64,000 nucleotides of DNA. Origin: Cyanobium sp. NIES-981 (GTDB taxonomy: Bacteria > Cyanobacteriota > Cyanobacteriia > PCC-6307 > Cyanobiaceae). The notes under the pieces were generated by a model. That model searched no databases and was not told where the DNA came from. It saw nothing but the letters and a program-made list of their open reading frames with translations. This document shows, piece by piece, positions 45,559 to 54,041 of the stretch (position 1 is its first letter; each line of letters begins with the position of its first letter). The stretch is taken from contig NZ_LT578417.1 in NCBI RefSeq assembly GCF_900088535.1, positions 2,914,001-2,978,000 of the forward strand. Reading direction: 5' to 3'. The position numbers and the translations under genes are program-made.

Positions 45559-45864
45559 ATGGTTGAAGTCCGCCAGGCAGAGCGCTTCGTTCGATGGCTT
45601 GAGGGTCTGCGTGATCTAAAGGGCCGGGCGAAGGTTCTGGCCCGGATTGAGCGCCTCATTGGCGGCAATCCTGGGGACGTCAGGCCCGTCGGTGGCGGCG
45701 TATCTGAGTTGCGGATCAACTATGGCCCTGGATACAGGGTCTACTACCTGCAGAAGGGCACCACCTTGATCATCCTGTTGGCTGGCGGAGACAAGAGCTC
45801 ACAGGCCAAGGACATTGGTGAGGCCCTTCTGCTGGCAATCAATCTGAGTGAGGAGTCCCGATGA
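45559..45864 (+). CDS. HigB/RelE-type toxin of a toxin-antitoxin pair
   Basis: A 101-aa addiction-module killer protein of the RelE/ParE superfamily: FVRWLEGLRDLKGRAKVLARIERL, then GVSELRINYGPGYRVYYLQ and LIILLAGGDKSSQ. Such proteins cut mRNA on or off the ribosome, or poison gyrase. The stop overlaps the antitoxin ATG (ATGA). It is the first gene of cassette 3. Confidence 0.9.
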   Translation: MVEVRQAERFVRWLEGLRDLKGRAKVLARIERLIGGNPGDVRPVGGGVSELRINYGPGYRVYYLQKGTTLIILLAGGDKSSQAKDIGEALLLAINLSEESR

Positions 45865-46169
45865 AACCCACGACCAGCCCCTACGACGTCGCCGAGCATC
45901 TACGAACACCTGAGGAGATGGCGGCCTACCTGGAAGCCTGCATTGAGGAGGCGGATGGAGATGCCGCCTTCATCGCCAAGGCCTTGGGGGACATCGCACG
46001 GGCCCAGGGCATGACCCAGGTGGCCAGAGACTCTGGCCTTTCCAGGGAGAGCCTCTACAAGGCCCTGTCTGGCGAGCGCAGTCCAAGCTTTGACACCATC
46101 CTGAAGGTTGTCTCTGCCCTTGGACTGAAGCTGAGCGCCAGTGTCAGAAGTGAAGCGGAGGTGGCTTGA
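45861..46169 (+). CDS. HigA-type antitoxin
   Basis: A 102-aa helix-turn-helix protein (GMTQVARDSGLSRESLYKAL, PSFDTILKVVSALGLKL) with an N-terminal block YDVAEHLRTPEEMAAYLEAC that matches addiction-module antidotes. It would neutralise the preceding toxin and repress the pair. Overlaps the toxin gene by 4 nt. Confidence 0.9.
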   Translation: MKPTTSPYDVAEHLRTPEEMAAYLEACIEEADGDAAFIAKALGDIARAQGMTQVARDSGLSRESLYKALSGERSPSFDTILKVVSALGLKLSASVRSEAEVA

Positions 46170-46222
46170 GCTCTGCTGGCCAGGCGTAGGCCCGCAATGG
46201 CTGCCTGTGGAGATGCGACACC

Positions 46223-46312
46223 TTCGAACAAGCCCCTGGAGTGGACAGGCCGCCTGCGATTCTGGTTCGATGCCTATAGCTTCTCGCCTGCCACTCAGGG
46301 GCAGCGTTCGAT
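46223..46312 (+). other. attC site 3
   Basis: Outer boxes TTCGAAC (46223-46229) and GTTCGAT (46306-46312). The arms AAGCCCCTGGAGTGG and CCACTCAGGGGCAGCG pair with bulges. It ends cassette 3; its R'' box is the exact reverse complement of the GTTCGAA junction that starts the same cassette at 45480. Confidence 0.85.
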
Positions 46313-46376
46313 CTGCGCGCCACCGGCAGTTGTTTCTATCCGCGTGCTGAAACAATCCAGGCTGCCTGCCTTCGCA

Positions 46377-48041
46377 CTACTCATGATCCCCGCAGCCCGA
46401 CGCCTGCAGGGCATCATGGGGCGCCTCAGGGGCCTTCTCGAGTGAGCCCAGCTCCTCCCAGGAGCTGTCTGGTTTGAGTTGCCGGACCCAGAGGGATCCT
46501 TCGTCATCAGTGGCCACCAGCCACCCAGCCCCGTCCGCCGTGCCGAATCCCGCTACCAGGCGGTGCTGATCAGCGGCGATCGGCACCCAGTTCTCACCGG
46601 TGGTGGTGCCAACCCAGATCCTGCCCTCACCGTCTTCGGCCGCCAGGATGGGTGGGCCCTCAAGTGTCGTCCAACCCACCAGGTTGCCCCTAAACGGCCC
46701 ACCGATGGCCCGCCACTCCCGGGGTTCCGGATCGAGAGGCCGTGAGCGCAGTGAGCCGTGGTGATCAATCGCGAAGAGTTGCAGTTGATCCTTGCTATCC
46801 AGCAGAATGAGGGGTGGGGCGATGAAGGGGCCATCCAGACGGATCCAGGGTGCGCCCTCCACCGGCTCATCGCCGGCTCCGCTGCCTAGTACATCGAGGA
46901 GCCCGTACAGCAGACCCTCCTCGTCCCAGAGCACTAGATCGAGCCGGCCCTCGGAGCCGGCGTGCAGCAGCACACGGGCGCGCCTGGGCCCCTCCAGCAG
47001 CCTCCAGTGCTCCCGATCGGGTCGGCCGCTGCCGATCCGCACCCCCTCCAGCCCGAGGGCAACCACGTGGCGGCGGCGATCGGGGCCACGCAGGCGGGCC
47101 CCCTCCCCCGGTGCGAGCAGCCGCTGCCGCGGGGTGAGCCGCGGGATCACCTCCCGGGGGGTGGGGTAGGGGTCGAACACACTGACGCGCACCGACCAGA
47201 CCGCCTCGAAAGCCAGCACGCCGGGGCGGGTGCGGAACAGCACCGGCGTCAGTTCAGTGGAGCCGGGTGTACCGGGGAGGTCGGTGAGCCGGTGCACCGC
47301 GTAGGTGAAGTCGTGGTTCTCGGTCTCGCCGGAATCAGGGCCCGCCGGCGGGGTGTCGGGGATCCAGCTGCCCCCGATGTCAAGGTTGAGCCCGAAGGAG
47401 AGATCGGCCTGGTCGTCCTCGTCGGCGCCGCAGAGCAGGGTGAGGTCGTCGGGCGCGCCCCGCAACGAGAAGGGGGGTCCCGCCGGGCGGATGTATCGGG
47501 GCGAGACGGGCAGATCGCCACCGTCGGAACGGCTTTCGCGGTCGCCGAACTCCCGCCTTCGTTCGCCTTCCTCGTCGTAGATCACGGCGTAGAACTGCAC
47601 CTCCCCGGGGCTGCCTCCGTCACCATCCATCAAGAGGGTGGCGACGCTGAAGTCGAACTCCACCAGCCGATCCAGGGTGGCGGCCCACCCCTTGATCAGG
47701 GCCCCGTGCCGTGCCACCCGGCCGCCGCCCGCCGTGATGCGGTACCAGTAGCGGCTGGCGGGTCGCAGGCCCCCGAAGGCCACCGTGAAACTGGTGCCCG
47801 GCCCTGAGGTCAACGGGAAGCGCACCGCCTCCAGATTGGCGGGCACCATGTCAACTCGCGGGTCCCCCGAGACCATTCGGAACAGCTCCACAACGGGCAC
47901 CGAGGCGAAGCGCAGTTCGATCCGCATCCGGAGCGTCTGGGGGGCGCGGTCCAGCCTCAGCCTGGTGATCGCCTGCACCTGCAGAACCGCGGCGGCGGCC
48001 GAGACGGCCTCGGTCACCCGTAGGGCAAGGGGGCTGGTCAT
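46377..48041 (-). CDS. Hypothetical protein with beta-propeller-like C-terminus
   Basis: A 554-aa protein. The N-terminal half includes a fibronectin-III-like segment (FGGLRPASRYWYRITAGGG). The C-terminal third has spaced aromatic-rich repeats of the type LQLFAIDHHGSLRSRPL, EGRIWVGTTTGENWVPI and EGSLWVRQLKPDSSWEEL, which look like blades of a PLL-like or lectin beta-propeller. Host-like G+C and leftward orientation set it apart from other cassette genes, so it may have been captured or lie in a remnant. Start ATG 48041; a longer frame opens upstream. Confidence 0.65.
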   Translation of the reverse strand: MTSPLALRVTEAVSAAAAVLQVQAITRLRLDRAPQTLRMRIELRFASVPVVELFRMVSGDPRVDMVPANLEAVRFPLTSGPGTSFTVAFGGLRPASRYWYRITAGGGRVARHGALIKGWAATLDRLVEFDFSVATLLMDGDGGSPGEVQFYAVIYDEEGERRREFGDRESRSDGGDLPVSPRYIRPAGPPFSLRGAPDDLTLLCGADEDDQADLSFGLNLDIGGSWIPDTPPAGPDSGETENHDFTYAVHRLTDLPGTPGSTELTPVLFRTRPGVLAFEAVWSVRVSVFDPYPTPREVIPRLTPRQRLLAPGEGARLRGPDRRRHVVALGLEGVRIGSGRPDREHWRLLEGPRRARVLLHAGSEGRLDLVLWDEEGLLYGLLDVLGSGAGDEPVEGAPWIRLDGPFIAPPLILLDSKDQLQLFAIDHHGSLRSRPLDPEPREWRAIGGPFRGNLVGWTTLEGPPILAAEDGEGRIWVGTTTGENWVPIAADQHRLVAGFGTADGAGWLVATDDEGSLWVRQLKPDSSWEELGSLEKAPEAPHDALQASGCGDHE

Positions 48042-48144
48042 CAGTGGAAAGGCGCAGCGATGGGGCCCAGCCCAGTCTGCATGGGTCGGCCGGGATGAGC
48101 TACAAGGGTCATGCACGGCAACAGGGTCAACCCAGCTCATTTGG

Positions 48145-48405
48145 GGCGGCGTGTCAGAGTTGGGATTCAACTACGGCCCTGGATGCAGAATCGATTACCT
48201 GCAGAAGGGAACCGCCTTGTTCAGCCTGTTGGCTGGTGGAGATAATTGATCACAGGCATAGGACATTGACCATGCCCTATGCCGTCACCGAGCATCTCGG
48301 AACTCCCGAGGGGGTGGCGGCCTGCCTTGATACCTGCATCTGAGGAGGCGGATCGAGATGTCGCCTTCATGGCCAAGGCCCTTGGCGGCATCGCACGGCC
48401 CCAGG
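48145..48405 (+). pseudogene. Decayed second HigBA copy
   Basis: A degenerate paralog of the 45559-46169 pair. GVSELGFNYGPGCRIDYLQKG and LLAGGDN (then a stop) match the toxin end; YAVTEHLGTPEGVAACLDTC (then a stop) matches the antitoxin start. Frames then break, and the IS21-type element cuts it at 48406, before any attC site. This is an older cassette lost to decay. Confidence 0.8.
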
Positions 48406-48502
48406 TGTCCGGCGACAATCTGGTTGAGGGGTCGCGCCGATCTGGTTGACCGCTTCTGAGGGGGTCTGCTGAATCCGGTTGCCATGCGCAGGGCACCGGG
48501 CC

Positions 48503-50098
48503 ATGCCTGCTCCCCTCACCGCTCAACAGATTGCGCTGTACATGTCCAAACGACGAGCCGGCAGCCGCCAGGAGGTGGCTGCCGCAGCGGCGGGCATCTC
48601 GGTGAGCAGTGCCCACCGCATTGATGCAGGCCGCCTCCAACCCAAAGCCGCCAAGCCCCGCACCAGGCGCCGACCCGATCCATTGGCGGAGGTCTGGGAA
48701 CCACTCTTACTGCCGCTGCTGGAGCGCCATCCAGCGCTCACGCCCACCACCCTGCTGGAGCACCTGCAGGAGCAAAAGCCTGATCAGGACTGGAGTTCGG
48801 TGAAACGCACCCTGCAGCGGCGGGTACAGCAGTGGAAGGCACTGCATGGCCCGGCGCCGGAGGTGATGTTCCCGCTGGCCTACCAGCCCGGCGAGATCGG
48901 CTTCTGCGACTTCACCCGGGTGAAACGGGTGGCGATCACCCTGCGCGGACAACCGTTCCCCCACCTTCTCTTTCACTACCGCCTGGCCTGGAGCGGCTGG
49001 GCCTACGGGCAGATCGTCCACGGCGGAGAGAGTTTCGTGGCCCTCTCCGAGGGTCTGCAGAACGCCCTGGCCGCCTGCGGTGGGGTGCCCAGAGAGCTGC
49101 GCACCGATCGGCTCTCGGCCGCCAGCCGCAACCGGGATGGCAGCTACGCCCTCGACATCACCCCCCGCTACCAGGCCCTGTGTGCCCACTACGGCCTGTC
49201 CCCCAGCCGCAACAACCGGGGTGTGGCCCACGAGAACGGCATCGTCGAGGGACCCAACGGCCATGTGAAACGGCGGCTGGAGCAGAAGCTGATCCTGCGC
49301 GGCAGCTGTGATTTCGAGGAGCCGGCCGAATACGGCGAGCTTCTCGCTGAGGTGTTCAGCGCCCTCAACGCCCCCCGGCAACGGCGCTACGAGCAGGAGC
49401 TGGAGCATCTGGCCCCTCTGCCGGCGTTCCGCTTTGCCGACTACGAGCGGCTCACGGTGCGGGTGCGGAGCACCAGCACGATCGAGGTGAGGCAGGTGAT
49501 CTACTCGGTGCCGCCCACCCTGATCGGCCGTCAGGTCACGGTGCGGCTGCACCACGACCGGCTGGTGGTGTTCCTGGGCAGCGGCTGGGTCTGCCAGCTC
49601 CCGCGCGCCTATGGCGCCGCAGGTGAGAAGCGGGCCTGGTGCATCGATCTGGAGCACCTGATCGATGGCCTGCGGGCCAAGCCCCGGGCCCTGCTCCATT
49701 GCCGCTACCAGCGCCACCTGTTCCCGGATCAGCGCTGGTGGGAGTTCTGGCAGCAGTTGCTGGCCGGCGGTGAGCGTGACGGTGCGGCCCGGCTGATGGC
49801 GGAGGCCCTGTATGTGGCGGTGCGGGTGGCCTCGTTTGAGTTGGTGCTCGCCTTCCTGGAGCAGGCCCAGCGCCGCCAGTCCCTGTCCCTCTCGGCTCTG
49901 CAGCAGCGCTTTCGCGTGCCGCCCCGCTGCCCGAGCCTCCCCGATCCCGTCATTCCCCAACACCTGCTGGCCTCCTATGACCACCTCGTCCCCGCTGCCG
50001 CGCTCACAGGCGGTGGAAGCGGCCCTGCCGCTGCTGCTCAAACAACTCAAGCTGGCGCGGTTTCGCAGCCACTGGCAGCCGCTGGCCGAGCAGGCTGA
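48503..50098 (+). CDS. istA: IS21-type transposase IstA
   Basis: A 531-aa transposase with an N-terminal helix-turn-helix (GSRQEVAAAAAGISVSSAHRI) and an rve/DDE core: GEIGFCDFTRVKR (Asp), ELRTDRLSAASRN (Asp) and AHENGIVEGPNGHVKRRLE (Glu). A C-terminal Mu-like beta region follows (VRSTSTIEVRQVIYSVPP). ATG 48503 is used. Confidence 0.93.
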   Translation: MPAPLTAQQIALYMSKRRAGSRQEVAAAAAGISVSSAHRIDAGRLQPKAAKPRTRRRPDPLAEVWEPLLLPLLERHPALTPTTLLEHLQEQKPDQDWSSVKRTLQRRVQQWKALHGPAPEVMFPLAYQPGEIGFCDFTRVKRVAITLRGQPFPHLLFHYRLAWSGWAYGQIVHGGESFVALSEGLQNALAACGGVPRELRTDRLSAASRNRDGSYALDITPRYQALCAHYGLSPSRNNRGVAHENGIVEGPNGHVKRRLEQKLILRGSCDFEEPAEYGELLAEVFSALNAPRQRRYEQELEHLAPLPAFRFADYERLTVRVRSTSTIEVRQVIYSVPPTLIGRQVTVRLHHDRLVVFLGSGWVCQLPRAYGAAGEKRAWCIDLEHLIDGLRAKPRALLHCRYQRHLFPDQRWWEFWQQLLAGGERDGAARLMAEALYVAVRVASFELVLAFLEQAQRRQSLSLSALQQRFRVPPRCPSLPDPVIPQHLLASYDHLVPAAALTGGGSGPAAAAQTTQAGAVSQPLAAAGRAG

Positions 50099-50780
50099 GG
50101 CCCAGGGCTGGAGCCCGGGCCAGTTCCTCTACGCCCTCTGCGAGCAGGAGCTGGAACAGCGGCAGACCGCCCGTCAGCAGCGGCTGCTGCGCGGTGCCCA
50201 TCTCCCCTGGCAGAAGGGCCTCGACGGCTTTGACCACCAGCACCTCGATCCCCGCCAGTGGCAGGAGCTCCAGAGCCTGGCGCGGCAGACCACCTGGCTG
50301 CTGCAGGCGGAAAACCTGCTGCTGTTCGGTCCCAGCGGGGTGGGCAAGACCCACCTGGCCATTGCCATCACGATGGCGATGGTGGCGCAGGACCAGGTCT
50401 GCCGCTTCTTCCCCGCCACCACGCTGGTGCAGCTGCTGCAGAAGGCCAAGGCGGCCTACGACCTGCCGGCGATGCTGCAGAAGCTCGATCGCTACGCCCT
50501 GCTGGTGATCGACGACATCTCCTACGTGCGGCGCAGCGAGCTGGAGACCTCGGTGCTGTTCGAGCTGATCTGCCACCGCTACGAGCGCAAATCACTGCTG
50601 GTGACCAGCAACCAGCCCTTCCGCGAGTGGGACGACATCTTCCCCAGCGGCTCCATGACCGTGGCAGCGGTGGACCGGCTGGTGCACCACTGCCACATCA
50701 TCGGCATCAAGGGCGAGAGCTACCGGCAGAAGGCAGCTGCTGCAAGGGTTTCCAGCGATTCCAGCGACCCGCCAACGTAA
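49977..50780 (+). CDS. istB: IS21-type ATP-binding protein IstB
   Basis: A 267-aa AAA+ helper of IstA with Walker A FGPSGVGKTHLAIAI, Walker B LLVIDDISYV and the arginine-rich YERKSLLVTSNQPFREW block. The ATG at 49977 overlaps istA by about 120 nt, as usual in IS21 elements. Confidence 0.94.
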   Translation: MTTSSPLPRSQAVEAALPLLLKQLKLARFRSHWQPLAEQAEAQGWSPGQFLYALCEQELEQRQTARQQRLLRGAHLPWQKGLDGFDHQHLDPRQWQELQSLARQTTWLLQAENLLLFGPSGVGKTHLAIAITMAMVAQDQVCRFFPATTLVQLLQKAKAAYDLPAMLQKLDRYALLVIDDISYVRRSELETSVLFELICHRYERKSLLVTSNQPFREWDDIFPSGSMTVAAVDRLVHHCHIIGIKGESYRQKAAAARVSSDSSDPPT

Positions 50781-51033
50781 TTGACGCGGGCGTCAGCACC
50801 GGCACGATCACCGGCATCAGCGGCCCAGACGTCCAAGACCAGGGCGGCGACGCGACAACTGGCCCACCTGTCGAGGCAATCTCCCCGCGCAACCAACCAG
50901 ATTGACGCGCCGCGACATGCCTGGTCACGATCCAGTCCTCATCGGCAGTTCAGGCCTGCAGCAGGGGCAAAACCGGTGCCGCTCACCGGTCAACCTGATT
51001 GACGCCACCCTTCAACCTGATTGACACGGGACA

Positions 51034-51405
51034 AGCCTCTACCCGGCGCCAGCGTTCATCCGATCGGACAACGGCCCGGAGTTCATTGCGCAGGCCCTAC
51101 GGGACTGGTGCGAGGCCAGCAGCGCCACCAGCACGGCCTACATCGCGCCGGGATCCCCATGGGAGAACGGATTCGCAGAATCCTTCAACGGCCGCTTCCG
51201 CGATGAATTCCTCAACACCGAGTTGTTCACCACAGCCCCGGAGGCTCAGATCCTGGCCGATCGCTGGCGATGGGAGTACAACTCACTCAGGCCGCATTCG
51301 GCCCTCCAAGGGCGTACGCCCATGGAGGCAGCTCAACAAGGAGCTGCAGCATGACCATGACCACCCACTCTCATAAGCCCTGGACCGATAAAGGGGGTCA
51401 CGTCA
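51034..51405 (+). pseudogene. Truncated IS3-type transposase (3' end only)
   Basis: The IstB-side end of the IS21 element abuts the middle of an IS3 OrfB reading [17 protein letters not shown] to [14 protein letters not shown] (stop 51352-51354), then the IS3 end GGGGGTCACGTCA (to 51405). It differs from the complete copy at 56691-57930 by several residues (for example CEASSATST against CETSTTTST), so it is an independent insertion. Confidence 0.9.
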
Positions 51406-51572
51406 TTTAGACTTAGCAGATTACAAAAAGAAGGCTCACAAGGCAGTTAAGGAGTTTTGGGGCAATCGCGATGCAGCCAAAGAACGCCAACTCGCCTCAG
51501 GAAAAGCAGATCAAGGGGAGCGCGCTGGTGTTACATCAGGGAAGAACATGGACGGCTTCCTGTCGCTAATTA

Positions 51573-53287
51573 GGGCCTCCTGAGAAAGTGAGCCGCGGGC
51601 AATGCGCACCACAATGAGCCTGCCCGGGCGACCTCTGAGTGATCCTCAGGCCCCGCTGAGCTGACAACTCAGCTCTCTGCTGCTGGAGCTCAGAGCCCGT
51701 GCGGCGGAGACCAAGAGTTGCCAGCAGAGCACAAAATAGAGACAAAGAAGCTCCAGGAGCTTCTGGAGGTTCATGACCAGGACATTCATCGCGATGGATG
51801 AACCCTGTGTTGCCGGCAGTTTCTCTCGGATCAATCCCAATCCATAGCGACGCTTGCCTTGACCGATCTTGCCTTCAACAGCATTGCGCCGCCTTTGATC
51901 ATCAACGAACTGCCGCCTCTCGGCTGCCACCAACTCCGGATCATTCTTCGGGCGACCAAGACGAGGCCCACTCAGCCGAATGCCGTGACGCTGGCAGAAT
52001 GCCCGATTTGATCTTGTGCGGTAGATCTGATCAGCGCAGATCACCTCCGGATAGCAGCCGTATCGACGACGATAGGCTTGGGCCTGAACTTTCAGATCTT
52101 CCCCTTCGTTGTAGGGGTCAAAGCTCAGCCGATCCAGGAAAGCAAATCCTTCATCGGTGACAGAAAGTGAGATCTTGGCGCCGAACTCAACATTGCACCT
52201 CGCCTTGCCGCGAACAATTGGCCTGATGTGCGCTTGACAGAGGCTGACGATGCGAGCGGGAATACTTCTGGTGTCTGAGCGATAGAGAATGTTCTGCTGG
52301 CGGACCAGCTCACTGACAACCAACAGCTTCTGATAGGCATGCCGCCCAGCCGCCAGAAGGCTTGCGCCACAGGCTGTCAGGGCGTCAATGTTGGCAAGGT
52401 TGCGCTTGAGATGCCCAAGCTGTTGCTTGATCGCTTTGCGGATCTTGAGAAACCGAGGGCGTTTTTTCTTGGCCACGGCGAGGAACTGCTGCCTGGCCTG
52501 CTTCCGATGCGTTCGTGGTTTGTGACCAAAGGACTCTCTGACCTGCGAATACATGGCATCGATCAGAGTCTCGGTGAGCTCTCGGCCTTCATTGAGCAGC
52601 GAGAGATCCGTTGGATGCCGAATATCTGCCGGAACGCATGTCGCATCAATCAGCAGTGACCCCTGATTTGGCCGTGGCGTTTTGGATTCAATCTTCTGAT
52701 CAGCTGCGCTCCCGGCTCCGCCTCCATCGCTGCTGTCGTGCTCATCAACTGCAGACGAACGGATCACGTTCAGACCGTGACGCACGATTCGTTCATTGCA
52801 GTCATTCACGACCGAATCTGGCAGCCGCTTCCGGAAGTACACCATCATTGATGGGTCAAACGGAGCCGAGTACTGAAATGCCTCCAGGCCGATGAAGAAC
52901 TGGAGATAGGGGTTCTCTTTGATTTGCTCAACCAGTTCTTCATCAGTCAGCCCCATGCGGGCCTTGATGATCAGGGCGCCCAGTGCCATGCGAAATGGCT
53001 TTGCCGGGGCGCCAAAGCCCTTGCAGAACTGAGCTGCATAGTCACCTTCCAGCTCATCCCATGGGATCAGCTCAGCCAGCTTGATCCAGCGATTGTCACC
53101 AGAGAGCTTTCCTCCAAACGGCAGGAAGAAGTCCTCGAACGAGAGCTGATCACGATGCTCACGTCGGTACATGTGGAAAACTCTGGGCGGCTTTTGGGCG
53201 CAAACGAGCCCAATCTCGTACATTTTAGCCGAGAAAACTGCTCACATCCATTGCGCTGCAGTGGATGTGGCTTTTCTCAGGAGGCCC
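51573..53287 (-). mobile_element. IS5/IS1182-like insertion sequence, copy 2 (1715 bp)
   Basis: Same ends and length as copy 1, in the opposite orientation, flanked by a 6-bp duplication TAATTA at 51567-51572 and 53288-53293. It splits the restriction-enzyme gene. Confidence 0.95.
51646..53172 (-). CDS. IS5/IS1182-like DDE transposase
   Basis: Same 508-aa sequence as the copy at 43515-45041, with intact DDE residues. Start chosen at ATG 53172; a longer frame opens at 53223. Confidence 0.92.
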   Translation of the reverse strand: MYRREHRDQLSFEDFFLPFGGKLSGDNRWIKLAELIPWDELEGDYAAQFCKGFGAPAKPFRMALGALIIKARMGLTDEELVEQIKENPYLQFFIGLEAFQYSAPFDPSMMVYFRKRLPDSVVNDCNERIVRHGLNVIRSSAVDEHDSSDGGGAGSAADQKIESKTPRPNQGSLLIDATCVPADIRHPTDLSLLNEGRELTETLIDAMYSQVRESFGHKPRTHRKQARQQFLAVAKKKRPRFLKIRKAIKQQLGHLKRNLANIDALTACGASLLAAGRHAYQKLLVVSELVRQQNILYRSDTRSIPARIVSLCQAHIRPIVRGKARCNVEFGAKISLSVTDEGFAFLDRLSFDPYNEGEDLKVQAQAYRRRYGCYPEVICADQIYRTRSNRAFCQRHGIRLSGPRLGRPKNDPELVAAERRQFVDDQRRRNAVEGKIGQGKRRYGLGLIREKLPATQGSSIAMNVLVMNLQKLLELLCLYFVLCWQLLVSAARALSSSSRELSCQLSGA

Positions 53288-53865
53288 TAATTATTGACAT
53301 CGTCAACGTAAACGGCCTATCACAAGCAGATATCCATATGAATCGAGCAATGCTTACTCTGCCTGGATTCTTCCGGCCTACGAAGTTATGGGATTTGTTG
53401 GTTCTACATAGAGGTGAACTCATTGCTGCTGTTGAATTGAAGAGTCAAGTCGGATCCTTCGGTAACAACTTCAACAACCGAACAGAAGAAGCTATAGGCA
53501 CTGCTCATGATCTTTGGACCGCGTACAGGGAAGGAGCTCTTGGCAACCAGCCAAGACCCTTCGCAGGGTGGCTCATGATGGTCGAAGATGCCCCTGGTTC
53601 ACGGAGATCTGTTCGAGACGCCTCGCCTCACTTTCCTGTTCTTGCAGAGTTTCAAGGTGCTTCTTATCTCGGCAGATATGATCTCCTATGTCAGAAACCA
53701 ATGAGGGAAGGTTTATACAGTTCTGCTTGTCTTCTTGCCTCACCACGCGAAGCGGCTCTTTCAGGAGAGTTCTCTGAAATCTCTCCAATGACTAGCCTCA
53801 AGACATTCATAACTTCACTAGCCGGGCACATCGCTTCAGAAGCTTCTCGTCTAGCCTGAAGAAGG

Positions 53866-53952
53866 ATCTAACATCAAGATCCAGCGGACGGGAGCAGCGA
53901 TTGACTTGGATGATTCACAACTTCCGCCCGCCGCTGATCTTGAGCGTTAGAG
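53866..53952 (+). other. attC site 4
   Basis: Outer boxes ATCTAAC (53866-53872) and GTTAGAG (53946-53952). The arms AAGATCCAGCGG and CCGCTGATCTT have the same one-base bulge as attC site 2. It follows the restriction-enzyme gene directly and marks the last recognisable cassette end. Confidence 0.9.
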
Positions 53953-54041
53953 GCCGCAGCAGCCACCGGCTCAGCATGGACCCATCAGGCGATTCCACAC
54001 CCACACAGATGTCCACAACAGCAGCTCTCTGGGACTCATAA

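Larger units (their letters stand above)
48406..51033 (+). mobile_element. IS21-type element (istA-istB), 2628 bp
   Basis: Left end TGTCCGGCGACAATC and right end (reverse complement TGTCCCGTGTCAATC) are near-inverted repeats. Each end carries two spaced copies of an (A/C)AATC(T/A)GGTTGA-like internal repeat (left 48416-48451, right within 50995-51026), the multiple terminal repeats of IS21. No target duplication is seen: the left flank is the HigBA remnant and the right flank is the inside of an IS3 gene, so a deletion or recombination has joined them. Confidence 0.9.
51407..53859 (+). pseudogene. PaeR7I/XhoI-type restriction endonuclease, split by an IS
   Basis: Frames [20 protein letters not shown] (51407 on) and, after removing the IS at 51573-53287 with one TAATTA copy, [20 protein letters not shown] through [32 protein letters not shown] and SRLA to a stop at 53859, follow PaeR7I (CTCGAG cutter) closely. 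The catalytic Asp and ELK residues are present. The first few codons are lost to the IS3 end at 51405. No cognate methyltransferase is seen in the window. Confidence 0.9.

Noticed and set aside
48707-50050. A 447-codon leftward frame
   Set aside because: Antisense to istA, which has its DDE residues in order.
48406-51033. Possible target duplication of the IS21 element
   Set aside because: Flanks CCCAGG and AGCCTC do not match; the right flank is IS3 interior, so the original duplication is lost.
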